Shown here: one piece after another, positions 6,956-16,148 of the stretch
Layout: the number at the start of each line of letters is the position of its first letter
Position numbering within the stretch: position 1 is the stretch's first letter
NCBI GenBank assembly: GCA_016934535.1
Contig: JAFGSQ010000019.1
Span: forward strand, 6,873 to 70,872
Reading direction: 5' to 3'
Length of the DNA stretch: 64,000 bases
From: a candidate division WOR-3 bacterium
Lineage (GTDB): Bacteria; SDB-A
Made by a program: the position numbers and the translations under genes
The notes under the pieces: model-generated
Databases searched by the model: none
What the model was told of the DNA's origin: nothing
Seen by the model: only the letters and a program-made list of their open reading frames with translations

Positions 6956-9463
6956 TCAAAAAAAGAAGCGCCTGACTTTTTCTTTAAAACTTTTTTCAGT
7001 CCGGGTCTTTTTCTCTCCTTCATGTCCGTAATGGTACTGATAATAATATTTGTAATAATAACCGTAGCCGTATTTTCCCGTTATGTCGACGTTGTTGAAA
7101 ACAGCTCCTTTGACATCAGCTCCGATGTTTCTGAGCGCTTTCAGAGCCGCTTTTGCCGCGTCTTTATCCGTTTTTTCCGAACGGATTACAAGAATTGCTC
7201 CGTTTGTCTTTTTTGACAGTATTACGGCGTCCGTCACCGCAAGGATCGGAGGCGAATCAAAGACAATAAAACCGAAATCCGACAGCTCGTTATTAATTAA
7301 AAAATCCATTTTTTCCGAGGAGATTACCTCGGAAGGATTGGGGGGTATCGTTCCGCATGGTATAAGAAACAGGTTGTCAACTCCGGCGGGTTTAATAATT
7401 TCACCTATCTCTCTCATTCCGAAAAGGTAATCAACCAGACCAGGCGTTCTATCTGCCGAAAAAACGTTGTGCAAAACAGGTTTTCTCATATCTGTGTCAA
7501 TCAGAACCGTTTTTATGTTCTGCTGGGCAAACGCTACGGCAATATTTGCTGCGGTCGTAGATTTTCCCTCTTTCGGCAAAGCGCTCACCACGGTTATCGA
7601 TTTTACTTTCTTGTCAACCGAACTGAAAGTTATGTTGGTTCTGACTGTCCTGTAGGCCTCCGAAACCGGCGATTTCGGCGATACATGAGTGATCAGGCTT
7701 CTCTCAATGGCTTTTTCAGGAGCAAACTGAATTTTCGGACCGGTCTTTTCAACGTCAGCAATGAAAGGAATGATGCCGAGAAGTTTTATCTTCAGAACAT
7801 TTTCGATTTCTTCCGGATCACGGATTGTAGTGTCAAGCTTGTCGAGTGCGAAGGCAATGGCGAATCCCAGAACCGCCCCTATAAAACCCGCAATGATTAC
7901 GTTTTTTTTCTTCTTGGTGCCGATTGGCCTGACAGGGGTCATCGCGCTGTCTATCAGAGATAAGTTGCCAACCTGTGTTGCTTCAGAAATTTTAGCCTCC
8001 TGAAGTTTCTGAAGGAGCATTGTGTACGTCTGTTTTTCCACCTCGACCATCCGGTAAACGCGTTCAAATTCGGCTATTTCACCGGGGAGGCTTTCAAGTT
8101 CAGATTGAATCGAATAAACGGTTTTTTCCAGCGCGGAGTAACGCGCCCTCGACGACGCAAGTTCGACTTCGGTCAGGACGTAATCTTTAACTATAGCCGA
8201 CCATACCGGATCTACAGGACCGGAGCCGTAAGTTTCCATCATGATCTGGGTTTCTGCTGCAATTTGTCTTTTGAGGTACTCTATTACGGAATCGAGATGC
8301 CTTACTGAAGGATGGTTTTCAGTGTATTTTCCGAGAAGTTCCGATTTCTGAATTTCGTAATTGTTTATCTGATCCTGAATTGAACGAAGCGTCGGATTTG
8401 AACTTAATTCGGGGATTGCCTGTGATTCACCGTAAAGGCTAAAAGCCCCGTTCCCTTCAAGCTGTGACCTCAGAGCGCTGATTTTCTGTTCAAGCACCCT
8501 CACTTCAATCATTGTGTTGACTCTCGCCTTTATCAGTTCCGAAAGCTGTTGTTCCACTCTCACTTTTTCTGTCTGCGCCGTAAGCCAGCCGTATTCCTCC
8601 TGAAGTTTTTTAAGATTCTTTTCGGCGTTTTCCAGACTGCTGTTCGTTATCAGCAATTGACCTTCGATGAATTCCCTGACATTCTTTGCCGTTTGTCTTC
8701 CGCTTTGAATGTCGAATTCAACCATGACTCCCGCAAAAGCGTTTGCCATTTTTCTCGCTTCTACAGGATCTGAATGATTGACGGTTACGAGCAGTATGTT
8801 TGTTTCCTCCACATTCGTTATATAAACCAGCCTCCTGAGAACATCCGCCATAACGTTTACGGGCAGTAACCTTACGTGAATTGTTCCGGTGTCGCCTTCG
8901 TCTGTTCTCAAGGTAAAAGAGACTAAATCGAGCCTGATTGTGTCTCCTAAATGAAAGGTTTCTGTCGTGTGAGACCCCGACGAATCGAACATGATTATTT
9001 CGGCGGAGTCATTTTCTTTTACTTTCAGAGAAAAAGAATCAGTTTCAATAATCTCGGCCATCCATAGAACATGTATCCCGACGTCATTTGGCCGTTCAAA
9101 ACCCGTTGTATTATACATGAAGTTTTTATTAAGTTTTCTTACAACTCCTTCGGCGACAGACCTTGAACTGAGAAGCGCTATTCTGTCGTTAATCGGATTT
9201 ATGTGGTAGGAATAACCCTGAAATACGTTTCCCCAAAGACCCAGGTTCTGAGTGGCGACAGACATTTCATAGTCTATCCTCAGCGCCGCTGTGGCGCTGT
9301 ATACGTTTACGGATTTAGTAGTCGAGTAAACGGAAATCAGAAGTGACAACAAAAAGACAACAAATATAAGCCATCTGAAGCGCACGGCTGATTTCACCAA
9401 CGCGTTGTCAAAAAGATTTATCTGCTCTGTAGCATTTTCAGTTATACCGTCAGGTTCCTGCAT
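6956..9463 (-). CDS. Wzc-like polysaccharide co-polymerase / BY-kinase
   Basis: An 835-residue inner-membrane protein joining a Wzz/GumC chain-length domain to a bacterial tyrosine autokinase. Transmembrane helix 1 (WLIFVVFLLSLLISVYS) is near residues 32-50, a long periplasmic coiled coil covers about 240-480, and helix 2 (NVIIAGFIGAVLGFAIAF) follows. The cytoplasmic kinase has Walker A SALPKEGKST (about 622-632), Walker A' VLIDTDMRKP and Walker B FIVFDSPPI. The C-terminus is very tyrosine-rich (GYGYYYKYYYQYHYGH), the autophosphorylation cluster of BY-kinases. The Wza-like exporter gene is directly upstream. No glycosyltransferase genes follow, so the exported polymer is not defined here. Confidence 0.93.
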   Translation of the reverse strand: MQEPDGITENATEQINLFDNALVKSAVRFRWLIFVVFLLSLLISVYSTTKSVNVYSATAALRIDYEMSVATQNLGLWGNVFQGYSYHINPINDRIALLSSRSVAEGVVRKLNKNFMYNTTGFERPNDVGIHVLWMAEIIETDSFSLKVKENDSAEIIMFDSSGSHTTETFHLGDTIRLDLVSFTLRTDEGDTGTIHVRLLPVNVMADVLRRLVYITNVEETNILLVTVNHSDPVEARKMANAFAGVMVEFDIQSGRQTAKNVREFIEGQLLITNSSLENAEKNLKKLQEEYGWLTAQTEKVRVEQQLSELIKARVNTMIEVRVLEQKISALRSQLEGNGAFSLYGESQAIPELSSNPTLRSIQDQINNYEIQKSELLGKYTENHPSVRHLDSVIEYLKRQIAAETQIMMETYGSGPVDPVWSAIVKDYVLTEVELASSRARYSALEKTVYSIQSELESLPGEIAEFERVYRMVEVEKQTYTMLLQKLQEAKISEATQVGNLSLIDSAMTPVRPIGTKKKKNVIIAGFIGAVLGFAIAFALDKLDTTIRDPEEIENVLKIKLLGIIPFIADVEKTGPKIQFAPEKAIERSLITHVSPKSPVSEAYRTVRTNITFSSVDKKVKSITVVSALPKEGKSTTAANIAVAFAQQNIKTVLIDTDMRKPVLHNVFSADRTPGLVDYLFGMREIGEIIKPAGVDNLFLIPCGTIPPNPSEVISSEKMDFLINNELSDFGFIVFDSPPILAVTDAVILSKKTNGAILVIRSEKTDKDAAKAALKALRNIGADVKGAVFNNVDITGKYGYGYYYKYYYQYHYGHEGEKKTRTEKSFKEKVRRFFF

Positions 9464-9470
9464 GCGCTTT

Positions 9471-10052
9471 TTATTGGGAAAGTTTGTAAAGAGTTATCAT
9501 GAAAGTCATCGTCGTCATAATGGTCCCCCATTCGGTCCAGGAAGGCCACCAGACTTTGGGTACGTATATCACGTCACCTGATTTCAGTTCCACGTCCTTT
9601 TCAGTTCCCGACATTGCGAGACATTCTTTGAGATTCAGATGGATTTCATTTCCATCCCTGTACAAAGCTGCTCTTACAAGATCCGCTCTCTGAGCCGGAC
9701 CTCCCGAAAGAGACAGAAGTCTGGAAGCGGTTATAGATCCTTCGACGTCATAAACCCCGGGAGATTTCACTTCTCCCAGAATAGTTATATTCCAGACAGG
9801 TATGACATATACCGTCGGGTCCCTGTATATATCCCTCAGGTAACGGGAAATTTCATTCTGTGCCTGTTCGATCGTCAGTCCTTCGACCATGATCCTGCCT
9901 ACGACAGGAAGGATGATCGTTCCGTCACTCTGAATCGTGTAAAGATTTTCTCTGCTTTCGGCTGATTCGGCGACAAGTATCACTTTTAGCTGGTCGCCTT
10001 TGGCGAAGACCTGAGAGACGGAACATAAAACAATTAAAATGAGGGAATTCAT
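9471..10052 (-). CDS. Polysaccharide export (Wza/GumB-like) protein
   Basis: A 193-residue secreted protein: short signal peptide (cleavage after VFAKG), a polysaccharide-export domain (YTIQSDGTIILPVVGRIMVEGLTIEQAQ), a SLBB-type segment (ITILGEVKSPGVYDVEGSITASRLLSLSGG), and a final hydrophobic helix (WGTIMTTMTFMITLYKLS). It is short for the family and has no lipobox, so the C-terminal helix may be its membrane element, as the helix of Wza spans the outer membrane. It overlaps the upstream membrane-protein gene by four bases and lies 7 bases before the wzc-like gene, its expected partner. Confidence 0.88.
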   Translation of the reverse strand: MNSLILIVLCSVSQVFAKGDQLKVILVAESAESRENLYTIQSDGTIILPVVGRIMVEGLTIEQAQNEISRYLRDIYRDPTVYVIPVWNITILGEVKSPGVYDVEGSITASRLLSLSGGPAQRADLVRAALYRDGNEIHLNLKECLAMSGTEKDVELKSGDVIYVPKVWWPSWTEWGTIMTTMTFMITLYKLSQ

Positions 10053-10366
10053 CTGAGAAACTTGTAATACAGGTATGCGAAGGCGGAAAGAGCGGACACC
10101 GCCGACAGCAGTTTGAACATCAGCGTTTTTTTAAGCTGGATAGTTAAAAAATAAATAACTGAAATTGCAGTTAGAAAAAATCCCGCTTTTACCGACGCTC
10201 TCACAAAAATGAAGAGAGAACGCGGTACGAGATCGACTGAAAACACCGAAATAACGAAAAGGAACGCCATCAGAATGAATGGAAAAAGCACTCTCAATGG
10301 AAATTTACTCAAAAAACCAGTTTCGTCGAAATTTTCATGCACGGTAAATTTTTTTCGCAGATTCAT
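10049..10366 (-). CDS. Small three-helix membrane protein, unknown
   Basis: About 105 residues from the ATG at 10366, chosen over an upstream ATG at 10411 because GAGAG precedes it. Three hydrophobic stretches are visible (VLFPFILMAFLFVISVFSV, AGFFLTAISVIYFLTIQL and LLSAVSALSAFAYLYYKFL), with a charged N-terminus. I do not recognise the family. It is the first gene of the polysaccharide export run and overlaps the exporter gene by ATGA, so an accessory export role is possible but only positional. Confidence 0.65.
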   Translation of the reverse strand: MNLRKKFTVHENFDETGFLSKFPLRVLFPFILMAFLFVISVFSVDLVPRSLFIFVRASVKAGFFLTAISVIYFLTIQLKKTLMFKLLSAVSALSAFAYLYYKFLR

Positions 10367-10405
10367 TTTCTCTCTTGCTTGATAAAGAGTTAAAATTCCG
10401 AAATA

Positions 10406-10433
10406 TTGCATTATTCTGAATCGTAATTATAAT
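10406..10433 (+). promoter_or_regulatory. Candidate sigma70 promoter of the MoxR/Bat operon
   Basis: TTGCAT (10406-10411), a 16-base spacer and TATAAT (10428-10433) lie about 50 bases upstream of the moxR start. A second TATAAT overlaps at 10433-10438. On the opposite strand TATAAT is also present at 10426-10431, but with only a poor -35 match for the export operon. The -10 is consensus; the -35 is weak. Confidence 0.4.
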
Positions 10434-10483
10434 ATAATGGTACATTCTTCGCCATAATAAAATTTCAAAGGAGAAAGACTGTC

Positions 10484-11470
10484 ATGAGTGAAATAAAAGA
10501 AATTACAGAAAAAATCAAACGGAACCGCCAGATCATCGACCAGATAACTATTTCAATAAGGAAAAGAATAGTTGGACAGGACAAGATGATAAACAGGATA
10601 CTGGTTTGCCTTTTGGCTGACGGGCACATATTGATAGAAGGCGTGCCCGGCCTCGCCAAAACTCTTACTGTTTCAACTCTGGCGGAATCAGTCAGAGCCA
10701 TCTTTCACAGAATTCAGTTCACTCCCGATCTTCTGCCTGCGGACATAATTGGCACGCTGGTTTACAATCCAAAAGAAGGCACTTTTTCGACAAAAAGGGG
10801 GCCCGTCTTCGCCCAGATAATACTGGCTGACGAAATCAACAGGGCTCCCGCCAAAGTTCAGAGCGCCCTTCTCGAAGCAATGCAGGAAAGACAGGTGACC
10901 ATAGGCGAGACGACTTTCCCTTTACCAAAGCCTTTTCTTGTACTGGCGACCCAAAATCCTATCGAACAGGAGGGGACTTATCCTCTTCCGGAAGCTCAGG
11001 TCGACAGATTCATGCTCAAAATAAATCTTGACTACCCGACTCCCGAAGAAGAACTGGAAATCCTGGACCGTATGACACAGCCCGACGACATAGTGATAGA
11101 ACCGGTCGTCAATTCAGAGACAATAATAGAACTCATGAATCTCACAAAAAAAGTCTACGTCGAAAAATCAATAAAAGAATACGCCGTCAGGATAGTCGCC
11201 TCTTCGAGATGGCCCTCAAAATACAAGTTAAACGAATTGAACGGCCTGATATCATACGGAGCTTCCCCCAGAGCGTCCATTTACATAATAAAAGCCGCGA
11301 AAGCCCTCGCCCTCATTGAAGGCAGAGGTTACGTCTCCGATTACGACATCAAAGAGATCGCCCGGGACGTTCTCAGGCACAGAATAATAATCACTTACGA
11401 AGCTGAAGCTGAAAAAATTACAACAGACCAGATAATTTCGACCATACTTTCTAAAATTCCCACGCCATGA
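10484..11470 (+). CDS. MoxR-type AAA+ ATPase
   Basis: A 328-residue MoxR-family AAA+ ATPase. Walker A is GVPGLAKT (residues 53-60), Walker B IILADEINR (about 112-120), sensor 1 LATQNPIEQEGTYPLPEAQ, and the family motif QERQVT is present. MoxR proteins act as chaperone-like remodelers that partner with VWA proteins; here a DUF58 protein and two VWA membrane proteins follow in the same operon. AAGGAGAAA precedes the ATG. It overlaps the DUF58 gene by four bases. Confidence 0.95.
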   Translation: MSEIKEITEKIKRNRQIIDQITISIRKRIVGQDKMINRILVCLLADGHILIEGVPGLAKTLTVSTLAESVRAIFHRIQFTPDLLPADIIGTLVYNPKEGTFSTKRGPVFAQIILADEINRAPAKVQSALLEAMQERQVTIGETTFPLPKPFLVLATQNPIEQEGTYPLPEAQVDRFMLKINLDYPTPEEELEILDRMTQPDDIVIEPVVNSETIIELMNLTKKVYVEKSIKEYAVRIVASSRWPSKYKLNELNGLISYGASPRASIYIIKAAKALALIEGRGYVSDYDIKEIARDVLRHRIIITYEAEAEKITTDQIISTILSKIPTP

Positions 11471-12387
11471 ACAAGACGCTCGAAAAAAGAATCGCCGGAA
11501 AAATAAGAAACATCGAGATAAAAACAAAAAAACTCGTCGAATCGGCCATCGGCGGAAAATACACCAGTGCGTTCAGGGGATTGGGGATCGAATTCAACAA
11601 AGTGAGGGAGTACGAACCAGGAGACGACATCACTTCCGTTGACTGGAACGTCACGGCGAGAACAGCTGACGACAGACTGTACGTCAAGGAATTCATCGAA
11701 GAAAGGGAACTGCAGGTCTTTCTTGTCGTCGACACTTCGGCTTCGATGGTCTATTCAAGCCTGAAAACAGGTGAAGATGACCTCGCGCCGCTTAAAATTG
11801 ACATTGCCGCTGAAATAGCGGCCGTCCTCGCGCTCAGCGCCATTAAGAACAACGACAAAGTCGGTCTCATGACTTTCTCGGGCGCCGTTCAGGAATACAT
11901 TCCGCCGAGAAAAGGCAAAAGGCATGTTCTTCACATAATCCGGGACATTCTTTCCAATACAGAAGCCGTGGGACAGACAAAGCTTTCAACGACCCTTGAA
12001 AACCTTTACAGGGTCATAAACACCAAGGCAGTGATTTTCATTATCACCGATTTCATGCTCGGACAAGACGACGATTACGCAAAACCTCTGGCTGTCCTTT
12101 CAAGGAAACACGACTGTATCGTAGTCAGGATCTCGGATCCTTACGAAGAAGAATTTCCTGACGTTGGTCTTGTCAATCTGATAGACCCTGAATCGGGCAA
12201 AGAAATACTTGTGGATTCATCCTCCGGTTCTTTTCGCAGGACATTCAAAGCAAGAATGGAATCCGAAAGAGAATTTCACAGAAAGATATTAAATAAAACG
12301 GCCGTTGACGTCATTGACGTCAAAACCGACGCGGATTACATTCCAATTCTTTATAATTTCTTTAAATTGCGGACAAAAAAGAGATGA
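11467..12387 (+). CDS. DUF58 (VWA-like) protein
   Basis: A 306-residue cytoplasmic protein with the DUF58 core REYEPGDDITSVDWNVTARTADDRLYVKEF (given here as its two halves around residues 48-76) and a VWA-like strand VFLVVDTSASM (about 85-94) whose DxSxS pattern could bind a metal. DUF58 proteins are constant partners of MoxR ATPases. Translation is coupled to moxR upstream and to the next gene downstream (4-base overlaps). No membrane segment is seen. Confidence 0.93.
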   Translation: MNKTLEKRIAGKIRNIEIKTKKLVESAIGGKYTSAFRGLGIEFNKVREYEPGDDITSVDWNVTARTADDRLYVKEFIEERELQVFLVVDTSASMVYSSLKTGEDDLAPLKIDIAAEIAAVLALSAIKNNDKVGLMTFSGAVQEYIPPRKGKRHVLHIIRDILSNTEAVGQTKLSTTLENLYRVINTKAVIFIITDFMLGQDDDYAKPLAVLSRKHDCIVVRISDPYEEEFPDVGLVNLIDPESGKEILVDSSSGSFRRTFKARMESEREFHRKILNKTAVDVIDVKTDADYIPILYNFFKLRTKKR

Positions 12388-13334
12388 ATTTCATCCTGTT
12401 TCAGGTTTGCCTTTTATCGCAGTTTTGCACGTTGAATCCCTCGAAAGACAGCGTTTACCTTGGTGAAATCTTCCAAATTGAGATCTCTTACTCACACCCG
12501 AGAAATTGTTCGGTAACGGTATCGGGAGACAGTGCCGAATGGCACCCTTTCATTATGAACGAAGCGCCCGCCAAATTCCTTCTGACAAACGGAGAAGACA
12601 GCCTTTCCACGGTTTTCACTTTATCAGGCGCCGTATACACCGAAATAGACTCGGTGTCGATTCCCATACCGCCGGCGAGTTTCCATTTACCGGACACTTC
12701 CTGGACAGATTCTCTCAGAACATTGGACATGACAATGCTTTCTAGCCTCACCGGACCAGACGACACGATTTTGTCACCTTTGAGGCCGAGGCTTGACTTC
12801 CCTCCGAAACCTCCGGAACCCCTATACAAAAGACTTTTCAGAATGACACTGCGGTTCTGGTATATCCCTTTGCTGATTATCTCGATTATATTGATTGCCT
12901 CAGCAGCTTATCTGCTTATTAAAAAATCAGCTAAAAAAGGATTCTTTGTTTTGTCTCCAAAAGAAAAAGCCATGGATGAGCTGTCTAAGATATTCAATTC
13001 ATATTTGAAAGAAAAATCTCCGGTTTCAAAAGAGTTTTACGAAGAACTGACTGAAGTTTTCAAAGATTATTCGGAAAATGTTTCTACGCTTAAAACGAAA
13101 AAGATGACTGTCAGGGAAATAAGGGATGTCTTCCTTAAATCATTTTACGTTTCAAAAGATGTTGAAAAATCCCTGTCCTCTTTCAACATGACGTCTGAAT
13201 TGGCAAAATTCTCCAAAAAAACCTTCGATTCCGAAAAAGGACAGGAAGATTACGAAGCCGTAAAAAACTTTGTCTGGGTCTTCCCTCTTTTTAAAAAAGA
13301 CGAGAACGGAAAAAAAGGCGGAAAAAATGTTTAG
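12384..13334 (+). CDS. Bat-operon membrane protein with periplasmic domain
   Basis: A 316-residue protein between the DUF58 gene and batA. The first 18 residues look like a short signal or anchor, followed by a beta-rich domain (about 25-125), a proline-rich stretch (RLDFPPKPPEPLYKR), one transmembrane helix (WYIPLLIISIILIASAAYLLI) and a helical cytoplasmic tail. This order matches the extra BatD-like or DUF4381-type members of such operons, but the similarity is architectural only. It overlaps batA by 8 bases. Confidence 0.65.
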   Translation: MNFILFQVCLLSQFCTLNPSKDSVYLGEIFQIEISYSHPRNCSVTVSGDSAEWHPFIMNEAPAKFLLTNGEDSLSTVFTLSGAVYTEIDSVSIPIPPASFHLPDTSWTDSLRTLDMTMLSSLTGPDDTILSPLRPRLDFPPKPPEPLYKRLFRMTLRFWYIPLLIISIILIASAAYLLIKKSAKKGFFVLSPKEKAMDELSKIFNSYLKEKSPVSKEFYEELTEVFKDYSENVSTLKTKKMTVREIRDVFLKSFYVSKDVEKSLSSFNMTSELAKFSKKTFDSEKGQEDYEAVKNFVWVFPLFKKDENGKKGGKNV

Positions 13335-14286
13335 GTTTTCCCATCCCTGGCTTCTTATATTCATCCCCCTGGTAATCGGTTTAGGCTTCTACCTCCAATT
13401 TTCGAAAAAGCCTTCCGTCATCTATTCGGCTTCATCTTTTTTTGGAGAAAAAACCACTTTTAGGATTTTTGTAAAAAAATCGCTCCTCTGGCTTTACGTA
13501 GCAAGTGCAATCGCGGCTATATTCGGCGCTGCGGAACCTCTGGGAAAACCCATAATAATTAACAGGGAAAAAATCGGAATAGACATAGTGCTGGCTCTCG
13601 ATTTATCGACGAGCATGGAGGCGCCCGATTTTTCACCGACAAGATTCGAAGCCGCCAAAAAAATTGCCATCGATTTCATCAAATCACGGGAAAATGACAG
13701 AATAGGTCTGGCAGTTTTCGCCTACGACGCATATCTTCTCGTCCCGCCCACCCTCAATCATTCATTCCTCGTCAACAGTATTGAAGATCTGTCTCCGGGT
13801 ATAATAACCGACGGGACAGCAATCGGTATGGGCCTGGCACTCGCTGCGAACGGTCTTCGCGATTCGGACAGCCCGAGCAAGGTGATAATACTGATCACCG
13901 ACGGCGCCAACAATGCCGGATACGTGGACCCGGTAACGGCCGCTGAAGCGGCGAAAACACTCGGAATGAAAATATACACAATAGGCATCGGGACAGAAAC
14001 GTCTTTCACTTACAACAGCCCGACTTACGGATATGTTTATGCGTCGACAGCCGATTACGAATTACTTTCAAAAATAGCCTCTTCCGAAAACACCTCCTTC
14101 AGGGCGACGGACAAAGGAGCCCTTAAAAAAGCTTTCACGATGATAGATCAACTTGAAAAAACAAGGGAAAGCGGCGAAATTCTGGCGTTGAGTCCGTCAA
14201 AGGCTCATTTTTGGGTTGCAATGTCCATTATTTTGCTCACAATCCCGTTTATTCTCGACAGGACTTTTTTCAGGAGCATACCTTGA
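13327..14286 (+). CDS. batA: VWA membrane protein BatA
   Basis: A 319-residue inner-membrane protein. The start is the ATG at 13327 (an upstream in-frame GTG/ATG-type extension lies inside the preceding gene and encodes a charged, unlikely N-terminus). Two N-terminal helices flank a short loop, then a VWA domain with an intact MIDAS: DLSTS (residues 92-96), Thr in TDGTAIG, and Asp in LITDGANN. A final helix lies near the C-terminus. In Bat systems, defined in Bacteroides and spirochetes and linked to stress tolerance, BatA and BatB form a membrane complex. The stop overlaps the batB start as TTGA. Confidence 0.9.
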   Translation: MFRFSHPWLLIFIPLVIGLGFYLQFSKKPSVIYSASSFFGEKTTFRIFVKKSLLWLYVASAIAAIFGAAEPLGKPIIINREKIGIDIVLALDLSTSMEAPDFSPTRFEAAKKIAIDFIKSRENDRIGLAVFAYDAYLLVPPTLNHSFLVNSIEDLSPGIITDGTAIGMGLALAANGLRDSDSPSKVIILITDGANNAGYVDPVTAAEAAKTLGMKIYTIGIGTETSFTYNSPTYGYVYASTADYELLSKIASSENTSFRATDKGALKKAFTMIDQLEKTRESGEILALSPSKAHFWVAMSIILLTIPFILDRTFFRSIP

Positions 14287-15296
14287 TATTTACAAGACCC
14301 ATATTCCTCTATTTGATCCCTGCCGTTGTTTTACTTTCTGTCATACTCCAGACCATCAATCTTATCAAAAAGAAAAAGCTGGTCGGCAGACTTCTCGCCA
14401 CCGGTCATAAATCGAGGTTGTCGCTGTCCGATTTGAGAGTGGAAATAGTCAAAGAGTCTCTCATAGCGCTCGCTTTGACTTCTTTTCTTTTCGCCGCCGC
14501 AGGTCCCGCGAATGAATCAGAAATATCGTCTCTGACAAAAAAAGGCATTGATATAATTTTTCTCTGCGATATCAGCCGCAGTATGGAAGCTTCGCAACCG
14601 GTGAAAAAAATTGAAATAGCAAAAAAGATTATGACCGGAATCATAGAAAGGAGAACCGACGACAGGATTTCTCTTGTTTTGTTTTCCGGAAGCGCGACAA
14701 TCGCAAGCCCGTTGACTTTTGACCACAGAAGTCTCAGGAACTCCATTAAACAGCTGTCAACAAGAGCTACTACCAGCACCGGCACTTCATTTTTAGGAGC
14801 TTTCACGGCTGTTGAAAGAGTGATAGAAAAAGAGGCAAGCCGTTCGACAGTTGTCGTTTTACTGTCCGACGGAGAAGATTTCGGACCTGAAATATCGAAT
14901 GAACTTGACTGTCTTTCCGGAAAAGGAATACCTGTTGTTTCCGCGGGAATAGGCAGTGTCAAGGGAGACCCTGTCCCTGAAATTAATTTTGAAGGTGAAA
15001 TTGAGGGATACATAATGCTTTCCTCATACGACACCGCGAAAACTTATCTGGAAGAAGAAAATTTGATGTCGATATCGGACAAGACCGGCGGTGTATATTT
15101 AAGGGCGGAAAATCCGTCGAGAACCGCGGAAGAGATAGCCCGGTTTCTTGAAACCGTTCGAAAACAGGCCATAACTCAAAAACAGGACGCCATGTATGTT
15201 TACCATTATGAAATACCGCTTGCTATAGGCGCGGTTTTGATTGCCCTGTCAGTCACTGTGGAGAAAAAAAGAAGGTCATCAAAATGGTACTTTTGA
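14283..15296 (+). CDS. batB: VWA membrane protein BatB
   Basis: A 337-residue paralogue of BatA with the same layout: two N-terminal helices, a VWA domain with MIDAS DISRS (about 96-100), Thr in STGTSFLGAF and Asp in LLSDGEDFG, and a C-terminal helix (IPLAIGAVLIALSVTV). The TTG at 14283 is chosen as start because CAGGAG stands 7 bases upstream and the signal-anchor begins right after it. It overlaps batA and the BatC-like gene. Confidence 0.9.
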   Translation: MIFTRPIFLYLIPAVVLLSVILQTINLIKKKKLVGRLLATGHKSRLSLSDLRVEIVKESLIALALTSFLFAAAGPANESEISSLTKKGIDIIFLCDISRSMEASQPVKKIEIAKKIMTGIIERRTDDRISLVLFSGSATIASPLTFDHRSLRNSIKQLSTRATTSTGTSFLGAFTAVERVIEKEASRSTVVVLLSDGEDFGPEISNELDCLSGKGIPVVSAGIGSVKGDPVPEINFEGEIEGYIMLSSYDTAKTYLEEENLMSISDKTGGVYLRAENPSRTAEEIARFLETVRKQAITQKQDAMYVYHYEIPLAIGAVLIALSVTVEKKRRSSKWYF

Positions 15297-16144
15297 TTTC
15301 ATTGTTTTTAACATTTTCGATTCCTCCCGACAAAGCATACGAAGGAGCACTGTCACAAGACGCTGGAAATTTCAGCAAAGCCATTGAACTTTACAGTAAA
15401 GCACTCGAAGAATCTCCTGGAAATTTTACAATTATCTACAATCTCGCTTGCGCTTATTACGACAACGGTGAACCTGAAAAAGCCGCTCTATTTTTCGATT
15501 CGATCCTGTCTCCGGATTCTGTTTTCGCCGATATGAAACCCGACATTTTATACAACGCGGGAACATCATATCTCAGATCCGCGCAATCCGGAACAGACTC
15601 CAGTTCGTCTTTTTTGGATTTATCAATAGAAAGGCTCATACAATCTCTCGTTTTAAACCCTTTCGATAACGAATGCCGGCGTAATCTTGAAATTGCCCTA
15701 AAAATGAAAAATGATCAGCAACAACAGAATCAGGATCAGCAAGATCAGCAGGACCAACAGGACCAGCAGGACCAGCAGGATCAGCAGGATCAACAAGACC
15801 AGCAGGACCAGCAAGACCAACAAGACCAGCAGGATCAGCAGGATCAGCAGGATCAACAAGACCAACAGGATCAGCAGGATCAACAGGACCAACAAGATCA
15901 GCAGGATCAACAAGACCAGCAGGATCAGCAGGATCAGCAGGATCAACAAGACCAGCAGGATCAGCAGGATCAGCAAGACCAACAGGATCAGCAGGATCAA
16001 CAGGACCAACAACAGCAGGACGATTTACCTCCCATGTCCAGTGAACAAGCTGAAAGGATTCTCGACGCGGCTCTGAACTCGCCCGGTCAAGATTCGATTC
16101 TCCCTCAAAGTAACGGTAAGTCGAATCCCAGCGGCCAATGGTGA
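15284..16144 (+). CDS. batC: BatC-like TPR protein with Asp-Gln-Gln repeat
   Basis: A 286-residue protein. A hydrophobic N-terminus (MVLLISLFLTFSI) precedes two to three TPR units (about residues 15-145; AIELYSKALEESPGNFTIIY and AACAYYDNGEPEKAALFF-like pairs). Residues 151-243 are 31 consecutive Asp-Gln-Gln triplets, followed by a short tail with a helix (MSSEQAERILDAALNSPG) typical of BatC C-termini. The position between batB and batD fits BatC. The very long low-complexity linker is exceptional; its charge is strongly acidic. Confidence 0.8.
   Translation: MVLLISLFLTFSIPPDKAYEGALSQDAGNFSKAIELYSKALEESPGNFTIIYNLACAYYDNGEPEKAALFFDSILSPDSVFADMKPDILYNAGTSYLRSAQSGTDSSSSFLDLSIERLIQSLVLNPFDNECRRNLEIALKMKNDQQQQNQDQQDQQDQQDQQDQQDQQDQQDQQDQQDQQDQQDQQDQQDQQDQQDQQDQQDQQDQQDQQDQQDQQDQQDQQDQQDQQDQQDQQDQQDQQDQQQQDDLPPMSSEQAERILDAALNSPGQDSILPQSNGKSNPSGQW
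15734..16012 (+). repeat. 31 tandem 9-bp units encoding Asp-Gln-Gln
   Basis: Thirty-one uninterrupted copies of a 9-base unit of form GAY-CAR-CAR. Copies differ from one another only at third codon positions (GAT/GAC, CAG/CAA), so every unit reads Asp-Gln-Gln. The array is inside the batC-like gene and keeps its frame throughout. Confidence 0.97.
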
Positions 16145-16148
16145 TATT

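Noticed and set aside
15698-16012. Minus-strand frame coding for a Leu/Ile/Val-rich peptide
   Set aside because: It is the antisense reading of the Asp-Gln-Gln repeat and has no start context or known family.
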